Below are positions 1-11,269 of a DNA stretch of 64,000 bases, one piece after another. The DNA lies in contig CAJFCJ010000018.1 in assembly GCA_904063045.1 (NCBI GenBank), forward strand, positions 124,001-188,000. Direction: 5' to 3'. Position 1 is the first letter of the stretch. Each line of letters opens with the position of its first letter. A program made the position numbers and the translations under genes. The DNA is from Dimorphilus gyrociliatus (Eukaryota; Annelida; Polychaeta; Dinophilidae). The notes below the pieces were generated by a model, which worked only from the letters and a program-made list of their open reading frames with translations, was not told the DNA's origin and searched no databases.

Positions 1-399
1 TAAACAATTTTTACGAAAAAATCTATCGATTGCGCCTGTCATAGAAATGCAATAGACTGCAATGATTTCTCCAATCTCCATATAAACTATAATTATTTTG
101 CGTGTTGTTTAACATGATATACATTCACAATATGTATAATGTATATACTGTATATGTTCACTTGTATAATTAAAAACAAAGAAACCTGCTAGGAACCTGG
201 AATGAATTAAATATGAATGTTTTCTTGATTACAATCATTTTTAAATAAATACCAGCTTTGTATTAAACTTTTTTCAATCTCATTACTCTACTTCAAAAGA
301 AAATCAAGCTAATTTCTATATTTCTCTCATAAAGAGATTTTACAAGTTGATGTTTCAATATATTTATATATAACAGTTTTGATCCGATAATAAGCTTAC

Positions 400-767
400 C
401 TATAGGTTAATGTTGTCAAGTAAGAGCATTGTGCACTCCAAAGAGGGGCCGTAATTAAACCCAAGAGAATAGCTGAGGGAAGTAAGACTTGATGTGATGG
501 AACTGAGGAAGATGTTGCATAAACCAATAGAAGGATACCGCTAATTGCCATCGTTTTTTTCAATCCAAAAGTCTTCAGAAGAAGGGGTACCAACAAACAT
601 GAAAAAACTGTTACTCCATGCAGAACACCTAAAGATGCTATACCCTCAGAGGATTTGTGGCCGTAATGGAGAATTTGAAGTAGGTCGAGTGCGGAATGGA
701 AAAGTAGGAAAGAGACAGATAGAATAAAGAGGTTGCATTTCGTTTGCCTTTGACAGCAACGCTTCAT
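400..767 (-). CDS. UNC93-like membrane protein, 5' exon only (gene runs off the window start)
   Basis: The first coding exon begins at ATG 767 and ends at 400 with a clean AG|GTAAGC donor. It encodes about 122 residues with several hydrophobic segments. It matches the N-terminal part of UNC93 proteins, which are major-facilitator-like multipass membrane proteins: an NL-x-ILS-type first helix, a GIASLGVLHG segment, a second helix ending LLLKTFG, and the family motif APLWSAQCSYLT. In the known family, members regulate two-pore potassium channels (UNC-93) or toll-like receptor trafficking (UNC93B1); which applies here is unknown. The remaining exons lie at or beyond the window edge. A possible fragment of the next exon at about 1-75 (-) contains GAIDRFF, loosely like the next conserved helix, but I cannot confirm it. 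The family call is fairly secure; the orthologue is not. Confidence 0.8.
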
Positions 768-1900
768 CGTTACGAATGGAGAGAGAGAGTGTGTTTAGGT
801 TTAATGCGTTTTAGCGCCATCTCGCTGCCTTTATATAATTTACTTTTCTTTTCAGCAATCATTAAAATGACTGTATTTACGAATAATTAATACTATATTC
901 AAGCAGTAGTCTTCAAATATTGGTTCTTTACATTGATTTTTGTACTTAATTCTCAAAGTAACACAAATAACTCTGTTTACGTGAATATGTCTATGCATAA
1001 CTCCCGCCTCCTCTACTTTTTTAACCTTGTCGCGTCCTTTCTAGTCATTAAGTCTATCTTACCTTCGTGCTGGAGAGATCATTGAGCGAAGCATGGAAAA
1101 TTTTTACGTCTAAATCTTATCTGATTTATTTAACTAAAAAAGAGTAGATCTCTCAGTTTCCTAATTTTTTATCACTTTTTATATATAAAAGATTTTTAAA
1201 TTTCTTTAACAGATATTAGTTTATCTTTTTTTCGAATCTTGTCAATTTCTTGCATATTTTCCCTACAAAGTACTGCTAATCTCTATTTATCTCATCATCT
1301 CTGAAATTTCAAATAGCCAATTTTGAAAACTGAGTTGATAAGTTAATTTTATAGAACTAATGTTTAGAGTCTTTTTATCCTATACATTTTGTATTTTACA
1401 ATTAAATAATTAAGGGCATATTATTTATTTCTTACATTTTTCATATCATACGTATGAGATGTAGATTGTTTACTGAAGAATAACCTATTCAAAATCGTGT
1501 TTTTCCTCCTTTTCCTAATCTTCTGATTATCATTTCACCTCCCGTTACTACAAGGCAGAATGATCGAGTTTTTCCTTGTGTCAGATACGCCATCTAGTGA
1601 TTACTTCATATCGCAAAAATTCCAAACTCTTCCAAAGAATTTACATTTGAATAAGCAGAAGAAGGATAAGTAGAATACACAAAAAGCCAATATAGTGAGA
1701 AACTAATAGAATAATTCTTAAAATAAGATATAAAAGAGAGTTAAATAAAAACAATAATTCGTGTATATTATTGTTTATTTTCATATTTTAAGTCTATTTG
1801 ATAGTAATATCAAAGATTTATTCTACTGAAATGCTAAAAATTTGATTAGCGATTAATTATTGTCACTTTTTAATGAAAAGTAATATTTACAAATGACTTA
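768..1900. other. Gap upstream of the UNC93-like gene
   Basis: I find no convincing coding exon here. A GCGCCATCTC element (reverse of GAGATGGCGC) lies at 813-822, close to where the UNC93-like transcript should start. A donor-like CACGAAG|GTAAGAT at about 1063 (-) could end a 5' UTR exon. Confidence 0.5.
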
Positions 1901-1901
1901 C

Positions 1902-2183
1902 CCCTTTGTAATCTCTCAACGATCCAGACCTCTTTACTTTAAAAAGACTACTTACCTTGCTTATTTGAGGAGACCTCAAATAGTTGTTTTCTCTTAAGAA
2001 GTATCATTAAATTTAAATATAGTGATAAATAAAAGACATTTCTTGAGAAAGAAGGTTTTCTATGGTTAATGGAATTAATGACAAAAGTGCCTTACCCTGA
2101 CCAGCCTCGGATGAAGGTAGCAATAACACAAGGATGAGCAAAGCTGAGCTTATTACCCAGTTGCTGAGGATCAGTCTTCTCAT
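1902..2183 (-). CDS. Putative short secreted peptide precursor
   Basis: Exon 1 (2183-2096) starts with ATG and encodes 29 residues with a strong signal-peptide profile: two Arg, a long Leu/Ile/Val core, then PSSEAGQ as a cleavage region. It ends at a G|GTAAGG donor. Exon 2 (1990-1902) follows an AG acceptor in matching phase. It encodes 30 residues with one dibasic KR site, followed by RSGSLRDYKG and a GTAAGT donor. If that donor is ignored, the frame stops after VSHL, giving a 63-residue protein. If it is used, a terminal exon at about 1841 (HFSRINL, stop) fits the phase. A signal peptide, tiny size and a KR cleavage site are the usual marks of a neuropeptide or peptide-hormone precursor. 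I do not recognise the family. Each exon is too short to stand out alone, so this model needs transcript support. Confidence 0.4.
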
Positions 2184-2969
2184 AATTCCTTAGTCCAGCT
2201 GTATGTTATATAGAAGAAAAATATTAATTTCATCATTTCAATACTTGATATTACTCTTTACCCGGTGTAAATTTGCTTAATAAAGAAAGGATAAAAATAA
2301 GATAAGCAACAGAATCTTTCTATCTTTGACAACCAGATGGTCAAAGAAAGAAATTGATTCAATTCTGGTGTCTGCTAGAGCTTTTATACGAACTCACCGG
2401 CGCTTTGTATAAAGATGGTAACAGTTGGTAATTTTTGAATAACAACTTAATGATTTTGTCTATCAATGATGCATAAAACGTCATTCAATTCGATTCTTTG
2501 GAAGAATGATAACGTGTTAATCAAACTTGCTTGTTTGTAAACTAAACTGAATGTGGCCCTTAATATTTACATTTGCTGGAGGCAGCTTTTAACTACTTAA
2601 AACATTCAGTAATAAGTTTGATCTTTTAGATAAATCTTTCCTTTTCTGACATTTCTTTATTAAATCAACAAGTTTATGAATAGGATACCACGTGTTAGAA
2701 ATCCTTTTTTCCCTCAATCGCTTATCTAAATTATGCACGCATCATAGTAGCTAATTTAAAAAGAGATAATACTCTTTAAAGTGACATCAATAGATACTAT
2801 ATGTTAATTACGTATTTCTTTATTTTAATTAAAGCTGTTTTTGTTGTATATTTGGTAAATTTCCAAGTCGATATTTGTACTTAATTATTGGCAACAGAAA
2901 TTCGATGTTTCATTAGCATTAGGTGATTCCAGTTGATCGAATATGGTAAGATACAAAATTTTCTTTCAG
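2184..2969. other. Gap between the peptide gene and SLC6-A
   Basis: No coding exon found. The first exon and promoter of SLC6-A should lie here, because its first recognisable exon has no in-frame ATG. A donor-like ATG|GTAAGA occurs at 2945. Confidence 0.45.
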
Positions 2970-5543
2970 TGAATGAATGCATACTTAATAAATTGTTTAA
3001 GAAGGACAGCAATAATCCGACAGCTAATAGAGGAGAATGGGGCGGTCAGTTAGAGTTTATTTTAACTTGTGTTGGTTATGCCGTTGGTTTGGGGAATGTA
3101 TGGAGATTCCCGTACCTTTGTTATAGGAATGGTGGAGGGGCTTTTCTTATTCCTTACGTTCTGATGTTAGCTTTGGTTGGATTGCCAATTTTCTTTATGG
3201 AATTGTCGTTCGGTCAATTTGCCAGTCTAGGTCCCATAGCTATCTGGAAGGCTAGCCCAGGTTTAAAGGGCCTTGGAATAGCAATGGTGCTTGTAGATCT
3301 ATTTGTAGCTCTATATTATAATGTTATTGTCGCTTGGTGCTTTTACTATACTTTCGCTTCAATGACACTCAGTCTACCGTGGAAAGATTGTAATAATTCT
3401 TGGAATACTAAACTTTGTATCGGACCAGATCTTTTACAAAATGAAACAGCTCTAAATCAAACTATGTACGAGGGTAATTTCACTAGAAGCGAAATGAAAA
3501 GTCCTAGCGAAGAATACTTTTAGTAAGAGAAACATTTGTTCTAATAAGAATAATTTACTCTTTTAATTATATATCAATTTTTCTCCAGTAACAAAGTTTT
3601 AAAAATTTCATCTGGAATAGAAGAAATTGGAGATGTAGACTGGCATCTTCTTCTCTGCCTGTTGGCCGCTTGGCTTGTTGTTTATTTAGTCTTAAGTAAA
3701 GGAATAGCTTCGTTAGGAAAAGTAGTTTACTTTACATCTACTTTTCCTTATGTCCTGTTGACGGCGATGTTAATTCGAGGAGTTACATTAGATGGTTCAA
3801 AAGAAGGAATTTTATACTACTTAAAACCCGATTTTTCAAAACTTTTAGAAGCAAATGTAACTGACACAACTTTAATTTAAAATTACTATTTAGAGAAACT
3901 ATACAATAACTTTATTTAATTTTGAATAGGTTTGGGCTGATGCTGCTGTTCAAATTTTCTTTTCGTTAAGTACGTGTACTGGTGGTCTTATTGCGATGGC
4001 TTCCTTTAATAAATTCCATAATAACTGTCTGAGGTAAAGAGATTATATAATTTTTAATTCAGCACATTTATTACCGGCAGTAGAAAATTTGATACAGCAC
4101 AAAGATGAATATTTAGAGTGTTCGATAAAGCACAGGTGTAGATGATTGATTACTCTACTTAGCCATCTTTTTATATGCTTTTAGTGCAGCACTTAATATG
4201 ATTTTCTTTTCATCGATAAATAGGCTATGGTAACATTTTTTTTCTTGGCAGAGATTCAATTATAGTGCCCTTAATAAATTGTTGTACTAGTTTTTATTCG
4301 GGATTTGTCATCTTTTCTGTCTTGGGTTTTATGGCAAAAGAAAAAGGTGTGAAAATAGAAGAAGTAGCTGCAGCGGGACCAGGCTTAGTATTTGTTGTCT
4401 ATCCTGAAGGTTTAACAAAAATGCCTGCATCTCCTGTCTGGTCCATCCTTTTCTTTTTTATGATGTTAAATTTGGGATTTAGTTCACAATTTTCTATGAT
4501 AGAGTGTGTTCTTTCAGCATGCATCGATGAATTTCCTCAGTTGAAGATGGGTAGACGGGAAACTTATTTCCGTATTGGTGCTTGCACACTTTTCTTTGGA
4601 GTAGGAGTTATCTTTGTTACAAATGTTAGTAAATATTACAAAACTAGAAAAAAAATCGGAAATTAATAATTACTTTTAATAAATAAAGGGTGGCTTTTAC
4701 GTCTTCAATCTAGTGGATAATTTCGTGGGTGGTTTTCCTCTGCTAATTGTAGGTCTACTTGAATGTGTTTGCCTGATGTATGTTTATGGTTATGAGAATT
4801 TTGTGGATGACATACATATAATGCTCGGAATAAAGCCCAACTGTTACTTCAAGTATACCTGGTGTTTTATATCTCCTTTAATATTACTCGTAAGTTTATT
4901 ATTTTTCAATACTTATGCACCAATTATAGTTAAGATAATAATAGGATATCGATTTACACATTTTTTCGTTACTCTTTTTGCAAGTTATAATGACAAGTTT
5001 TTTTTCGTGAATTCTAAATGATAGTCGAGAAGTAATCAAGATAAAAAATAAAGAGATTACTTGACTATCTATAGTACAAAAAGTAGATCATAATATATTT
5101 TGCTTTCATTTAGGCAATCACTATTTTTAAAGCTCTTCAACATGAACCACTGAGTTTGTTTGGACATTATGTCTATCCCAATTGGTCTATGAATTGTGGT
5201 TGGATCCTTGTAGCTTTCCAAATTTCCTTTATTCCACTAGTCTTTGTATTAATATTCATGAGAAATAATGGCTTCAAGGTATATGATTGGACAAAAAAAT
5301 TAAAATATGATAAGTAATAAAATATGACTTTTCATTTTCTATTTAAAGGTTCTGAAACATGTATTGAGTCCATCAAAGAATTGGCAACCTGCCCAACCTG
5401 AAAATAGGGTGGGGCGTTATTCAGCAAATATAGACGACCATGTTCCCATTGAGATAAGATTAGAGCCTATTAGTAAACAAGACAAAGATGTGATAAATAA
5501 AGAAGGCTTGTACAACGCTGGTTTCCATCCAGACAAATTTTAA
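2970..5543 (+). CDS. SLC6 sodium/chloride-dependent neurotransmitter transporter, glycine-transporter-like (copy A)
   Basis: Exons 2970-3522, 3589-3856, 3930-4033, 4252-4624, 4689-4889, 5114-5278 and 5349-5543 join in phase and encode about 619 residues with the 12-helix SLC6 fold. Clear marks are [10 protein letters not shown] before helix 1, [20 protein letters not shown] (sodium-site region of helix 1), [12 protein letters not shown], a large extracellular loop with [10 protein letters not shown] and N-glycosylation sites, [29 protein letters not shown] and [10 protein letters not shown]. The family imports glycine, proline, GABA or monoamines with Na+ and Cl-; the helix 1-3 sequence is closest to glycine transporters. 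The start is unresolved. The first exon begins in phase 1 after an AG at 2969 and has no in-frame ATG, so either an upstream exon exists or the start codon is split A|TG. It is a tandem neighbour of copy B. Confidence 0.93.
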
Positions 5544-6146
5544 TAAATGATATTAATAAATGCTTTTCTTTTACCATTTCACTAAACCCAATAAATTACA
5601 TCCTTGAAATTCATTGAATAAAAATATTCAACACCATGTAATTTACTGTAAGCGCATTATGTCTTATACTGAGCACGTGTTAATAGTTCTCCAAGTTCAA
5701 CATATATGTCCTATCTGAAGACGAAAAAAAGATAACAAAAAAAAAGATATTCCTTATCATTGAAATGCAAAGTGCGGTAAAATTTATATAAAATATTCGT
5801 ATGTTTTCATAAGACTTTCCTCAGTTAAAAGAAATAGCTAAAGATTTATAAGCTATCTCATCATACAGATAACGTATAAACTGATTAAGAGAATTTTGCA
5901 GCTATCCTAAGTACAATAAAAGATGGATATAGTAGTATAAGGCAATACGATATATAAGATTTGTTAATCGGTTCTTTTATCATTTATAGAAACATATTTA
6001 TAGGTACACACAACTTTTTATCAGTTAATTCTTGTGCGATCATCGGAGCACATCAATTACGTCTTCTAATAGAATAACTGTATACTGCATGATAAATATA
6101 TGAAGGAACTTTTAAATAGGATTTTTAACTAAACTGAAGTTAGATT
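5544..6146. other. Gap between the two SLC6 genes
   Basis: No coding potential seen. It should hold the 3' UTR of copy A and the promoter of copy B. Confidence 0.6.
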
Positions 6147-9093
6147 ATGGGAGCGAAAAAAGAAAATTCCACAGTTGTTGCTGAAAGTGATGATGGACAA
6201 GGTGAATCGCAAGCGAGAGGAGAGTGGGGTGGTCAATTAGAGTTTATTCTTACATGCGTTGGATATGCCGTAGGTCTGGGCAACGTATGGAGATTTCCAT
6301 ATCTTTGTTTTAAGCATGGAGGAGGTTTGTTTTCCTTGTATAGAAAATTTCGATTTAAAATCATTTTCTCTCTCCTATTTAGGATCTTTTCTCATTCCAT
6401 ATGGTAAGTTATAAGCAGTTGTTTATTAGTTTGATTGTAATTTTTTATCACAAAATTGTTTTTTTTACATTCTGTCTGAACAGTTCTTATGCTTTTATTT
6501 GTGGGTCTACCAATCTTTCTTTTTGAATTATCTCTGGGACAATTTGCTAGTCTTGGGCCTATTTCCATTTGGCAAGTAAACCCTCTATTTAAAGGTTTGA
6601 ACTTAGCTTTTGATAAGTAGTTGACTAATATTTTCAATTATTAGGCGTTGGTTATGGTATGATAGCAGTTTCATGGCTGATCAGTTTATATTATAATGTT
6701 ATCATTGCTTATGCATTATATTTCTTTTTCGCCTCAATGACAAACAATTTACCGTGGACTGATTGTAGTAACAGTTGGAATACAAGATTTTGTATAACTG
6801 CAAATATTAGCAGAGCAGAAAGTGGTAATTGGGACGATTATTTAATGAGTGAGTGTAACTTATTCATTTATTTCTTTTACTTTTTGTAAAAATTTTCCGT
6901 TCATTAAATTTGCATATAAAAAAAATCATTTCATTTCAATTTATCTTAGAAGTTGTAATATTCATTAAAGTAAGATAATGCACTTCGTTAAGTATACTAA
7001 TTTATCTCTGGTCTGATATCTCTATCTTAAGTGAAAGCCATGTGCAAAATTATTAAACTATTAGAAGCGTCATCTAGTGTTAAAAGATACTTGTGAGATA
7101 GTATTTATCTAAACAAAGTTGTCATATTTACAGGAAATAATATTAGTAATGTTTCTGATTTGAAAACACCAAGTGAAGAATATTTCTAGTAAGCTGATAA
7201 TTTCCTATGGGTTTAACACCAAGAAATATCTGATAAATGCATTTTATAACCATTACAGTAGGCATGTTTTGAAAATGAGCGATGGAATAGATGATATGGG
7301 TGGCATTGTATGGCAGTTAGCCCTATGTTTGTTATTGGCTTGGGTTATCGTTTTCTGCGTTCTTATCAAGGGTATTGCTTCTTTGGGAAAGGTGATTTAG
7401 CACGTATTTTTTGTTCTCTAAAGAAATACTGTAAATACCATCTTTTCAATTAGATTGTATATTTTACGTCAACGTTTCCTTATTTTATGATGACTGCTAT
7501 GATTGTCAGAGGAGCACTTTTAGACGGAGCTGGTGAAGGTGTAAAAAGTTATCTGAAACCGGATATAGAAAAGCTTAAAAATTCTGAAGTTTGGAGTGAT
7601 GCTGGTACTCAAATTTTCTATTCATTGTCAGCTTGTTCAGGGGGTTTAATTGCTATGGCATCTTATAATAAATTTAATAATAATGTCCTTCGAGATTCGT
7701 TGATAGTACCATTTATCAACTGTATGTATGATGATAAAATACTATATATAAAGAGTATGTTTAAATTGCAATATCTTAACGATTTTAGGTTTCACATCGA
7801 TATTTGCCGGATTTGCTATATTCTCTGTATTAGGTTTCATGGCTAAACTAAAAAATGTTCCCATTGAGCAAGTAGCTCAATCTGGACCTGGGTTAGTTTT
7901 TGTTGTTTATCCTGAAGGTTTGTCTCAAATGCCAGCACCCTACGTCTGGTCTCTTCTATTCTTCTTCATGATGATGATGCTTGGGTTTAGCTCCGAATTT
8001 TCCATTGCCGAAGCTGTTTTTGTAGCTCTTATGGATGAATTCCCACAATTACGAGCAAATAAATGGAGGCCTATAATGTTTCGAGGAGTATGTATGACAA
8101 TATTCTATCTAATTACATTGCCGATGGTGGCAAAAGGTGGTTTCTACTTGTTTTCCTTGGTCGATAATACAGTTAGTGGATTTCCATTGCTTATAATTGG
8201 CTTCTTTGAGTTGACATCAATTGTATGGATTTATGGTAAGACAATAGTTATATGTTATAAAGAACACTTTTAAATTTAAACTTTTCAACATCAGGCTATA
8301 ACAGATTTAAGGAAGATTACGCTATGATGTTAGGAAAGTATCCACCTTTATATTTCTTCCTTACTTGGTGTATAATAACTCCTCTTGCGTTAATTGTAAG
8401 TAAAAAAAACCCTTCACTAAAAACTTTTCAAAATAAGCTAATAACTTTGAACAGACCGTCACTGTGTTTAAAATCACTCAATACAAAAGTCCAACATTGT
8501 TTGATGGAAAATATACATATCCCAAGTGGGCCGAAGCTCTCAGTTGGTTAATCGTAGCTTTTACTTTAGTGTTTATGCCATGTTTCTGGATTTATCAAAT
8601 TCTAAAAAATGGTGCTTGGTCGGCGATAAAGAAGGCAGCATCTCCAACTCCACAATGGGGACCTCATGATGCAGTAGATAGAGAAGGAACAAGATACAAC
8701 ATCCCACAAGTTACTCTAAGACCTCATTCCAAAATCAGTTATAGTAACGATAGATCGTCAACGGCAAGTGTGTATGGCTATTCAAAAGCAGTCAGCATGA
8801 GCGATCCAAGAAATCAGGATTTTAGGAAAAGTCAACTTACAGATACGGTTGAATCAATCTATAGTAATCCTAATCAAACCAGCTCTTTTAGAAATGTGTC
8901 AAATCAAAATATTAATACTGTGATGGGACAAGAAATTCCATTGGGTACACAACTGCAGCATGCATATGACAATAAAGGACTTATTCCTTCAAATGAAGAG
9001 TATGCTCACACACTTTCGAACGAGGTTGTTCTCGATGCTGTTAAGGCTGCTGCGGAAAGTTCAAATAAAGCAAACTATCAACACGGATTTTAA
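6147..9093 (+). CDS. SLC6 sodium/chloride-dependent neurotransmitter transporter, glycine-transporter-like (copy B)
   Basis: ATG 6147. Ten exons: 6147-6324, 6383-6403, 6484-6594, 6645-6848, 7134-7188, 7259-7391, 7454-7721, 7789-8235, 8295-8395 and 8455-9093, encoding 718 residues. The second exon is a 21-base microexon (GSFLIPY) that bridges helix 1 and helix 2. Core motifs match copy [66 protein letters not shown]. The C-terminal cytoplasmic tail is long (about 150 residues), polar and Ser-rich, much longer than in copy A. Copies A and B share several intron positions, but B has additional introns, so they are an old tandem pair rather than a recent one. Substrate is inferred to be an amino acid, probably glycine-like. 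Transport would be at the plasma membrane, coupled to Na+ and Cl-. Confidence 0.95.
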
Positions 9094-9988
9094 TAACAAC
9101 TGACACTAGTTAATCAATCATTTATATTACAGTTTCCTCAATTGAAAACTGCTAGTTTTGTACATTTCGTGCAATGTTTAATACACAGATTAAAACTGTT
9201 AGTAAATTATTATCATTATTAATAACAATAGTGATAATAATATGAAATTATCAATGAAATGTTTAATTACACTAAATTTTTCATTTATATAATACTAAAT
9301 TTACATATCTACGTTGAATAAGTGCTGAAGATATTGGAGATAATAAAGTGAAATTTATTACGTAATCCAATCGCAAATAGTCAATCCCTCTTACTCTCTT
9401 CTCAGTTTTCCCCCCTCAAAGAAATGTAACAGCACAAAATCAAATTTTGAATACAGAAAGGAAACTTATAATCTTTTATAAAGCCATTAGCTATTCTAAA
9501 AAAAATGAAAGCTGAGCGTTCAATTCCAACATTATCTTACGTAAATATCGCTTGGGGTAATATAATTTTTAAACGATATTTGTTCATGTTGGCCGGCGCG
9601 CTATTCAATTAACCAACTTAATAGAATTACTCCACCTTCCCTGACGATTTTTAGTCTATTCGTCTTCTAATTTCAAGCAATTTTTTATCGGAAAAATCGA
9701 TGAACAACGGTAGAACTCAATCAAAATGTTTGAATGGCTTTATTGATGCAGGGATTTTGTGTTGCTTTATTTGCAGCGGGAAATAACCTAACTTTTAGTT
9801 TATTAAAGTGGTAACGACAAGACCTATTCAATCACTTAAATTTGTTCGTAGAAAGACACAGAAGGCTGTGATAAGGGAAAACTTATTTTTCCCTCTCTGT
9901 GTCTCTCTTCGTGTGTCTCTCTCTCTCGTACTTCGCAACCAACTTCTCGCAGAAATCTCAGTCAACAGAACTCTGAGGAGAAAATAAA
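9094..9988. other. Gap between SLC6-B and the TMEM26-like gene
   Basis: No coding exon seen. A pyrimidine-rich tract rich in CTCTC and TGTGTC at about 9889-9940, just before ATG 9989, is likely the 5' UTR or start region of the next gene. Confidence 0.5.
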
Positions 9989-11091
9989 ATGAGTTACACG
10001 AACAGAGATTTAGATCGGAGTTCCAGCTTTGAAGAGGAATCGTCCGGATTAAATCAGTTGCTGAAGAGATGTTGTGTTGGTGGAAAAGCTTTTTTTGACG
10101 CTCTAAAAGCGATGATCACAAGATTACTTTTTATTCTACATTCTTTAATTGCTATTTGGAGGGTGACTATAACAACTGGTCAACTGTACTGGTTAATGTG
10201 TCTTGTATTTTGCCTACTAATCATTGAAACAGGCATTGTTCTTTTTATAAGGAGAGGTCACGAATGGAAGTGGTTTACGCCAAGTGTTTTATTCTATCTA
10301 GCCGCAGTTGTGCCACCAATTTGGATGTTGGAATTAAACAAGTTGAACTATCATGAATCAAGATTGAATAATACATTATTCGCTTTTGATATTAATAAAG
10401 TAGTATAAATCTTTTAACTCTAACAATAATAATCTGATCACAACGAATTATTTAGAATAGCCTCAACTTTCTACCGCTAGCCATTTCGAATGATGATTGG
10501 GTACTAATCGTTGAGCAAGCTCTCTTGGTTCTCATCATTGTTTGTAGATGGCTTATGCCGAAAGGAGATTTGACTAGAGATCAGCTCTCTTCTTTACTCT
10601 TGATTTACCTTGGAACTGCATCGGATATCGTAGATTTTTTCACAGTTATGTCTGAAAAACAAATTGTTGAAGACAAGGGTTTTGTATATTGTATTCTCTT
10701 CATTTGGAGCTGGTCACTTTTCCAGTTCCCATTTACTGTAACGGCAACAAAGGATAACGAAACAGATGAAAATGAGGAAAATCAGCCGGACGAAAAGAAA
10801 GAAACACAACGAGAGAAATGCATGAAATATGTAGAAATATTTCTTGAGAGTGAAGCTTGGGGTATTATGATATCAGTTTTAATGCAAGATGGACCTTTTG
10901 TAATAATTCGTTTGATTGCAATATTTAAGTATAAAGTGTTTAACTACACTAACTGTTTTTTTGCTTGCAAGAATGCTCTGGTTTTAGCACTTCAACTATA
11001 TCGGCTAATCTCCCTTTACTGCGAAAAAAAAGAAAATAAAAAGAAAAAGGGAGAAAATAAAGCAAAGCTTGGCTACAACTTTTGTGATTAA
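9989..11091 (+). CDS. TMEM26-like multipass membrane protein
   Basis: Two coding exons. Exon 1 is 9989 to about 10399 (donor GTAGTA; 10402 is an alternative). Exon 2 is 10456-11091 after an ATTTAG acceptor, phase 0, giving about 348 residues. Family marks are the start of helix 1 (RLLFILHSLIAIWRVT), LYWLMCLVF, EWKWFTPSVLFYLAAVVPPIWMLEL and, in exon 2, RWLMPKGDLTRDQLSSLLL followed by GTASDIVDFF. These align with vertebrate TMEM26, a poorly understood multipass protein. A charged, Glu/Lys-rich loop (about residues 235-262) separates two helices, and the tail is Lys-rich. Function here is unknown. It is convergent with the glutamate receptor on the opposite strand, with 178 bases between stop codons. 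Confidence 0.8.
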
Positions 11092-11269
11092 TTATCTCAA
11101 ATATGGATTATATACTCGCGACAGATGGCGTTACAAGAAAATAAATCCGCCGGATAAATTATTTAATTATGTTTTTATCTGCTATACAACTTATGACATA
11201 CTTGAACAAAATAACATTTCATATTTGACATTATTTTTTATCATTTTAATATTTAAAAAACAAAATACC

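Noticed and set aside
2933-2969. TTG at 2933 as start of SLC6-A
   Set aside because: The open frame extends upstream, but animal genes rarely start at TTG and the stretch 2933-2969 is not conserved. An acceptor at 2969 explains it better.
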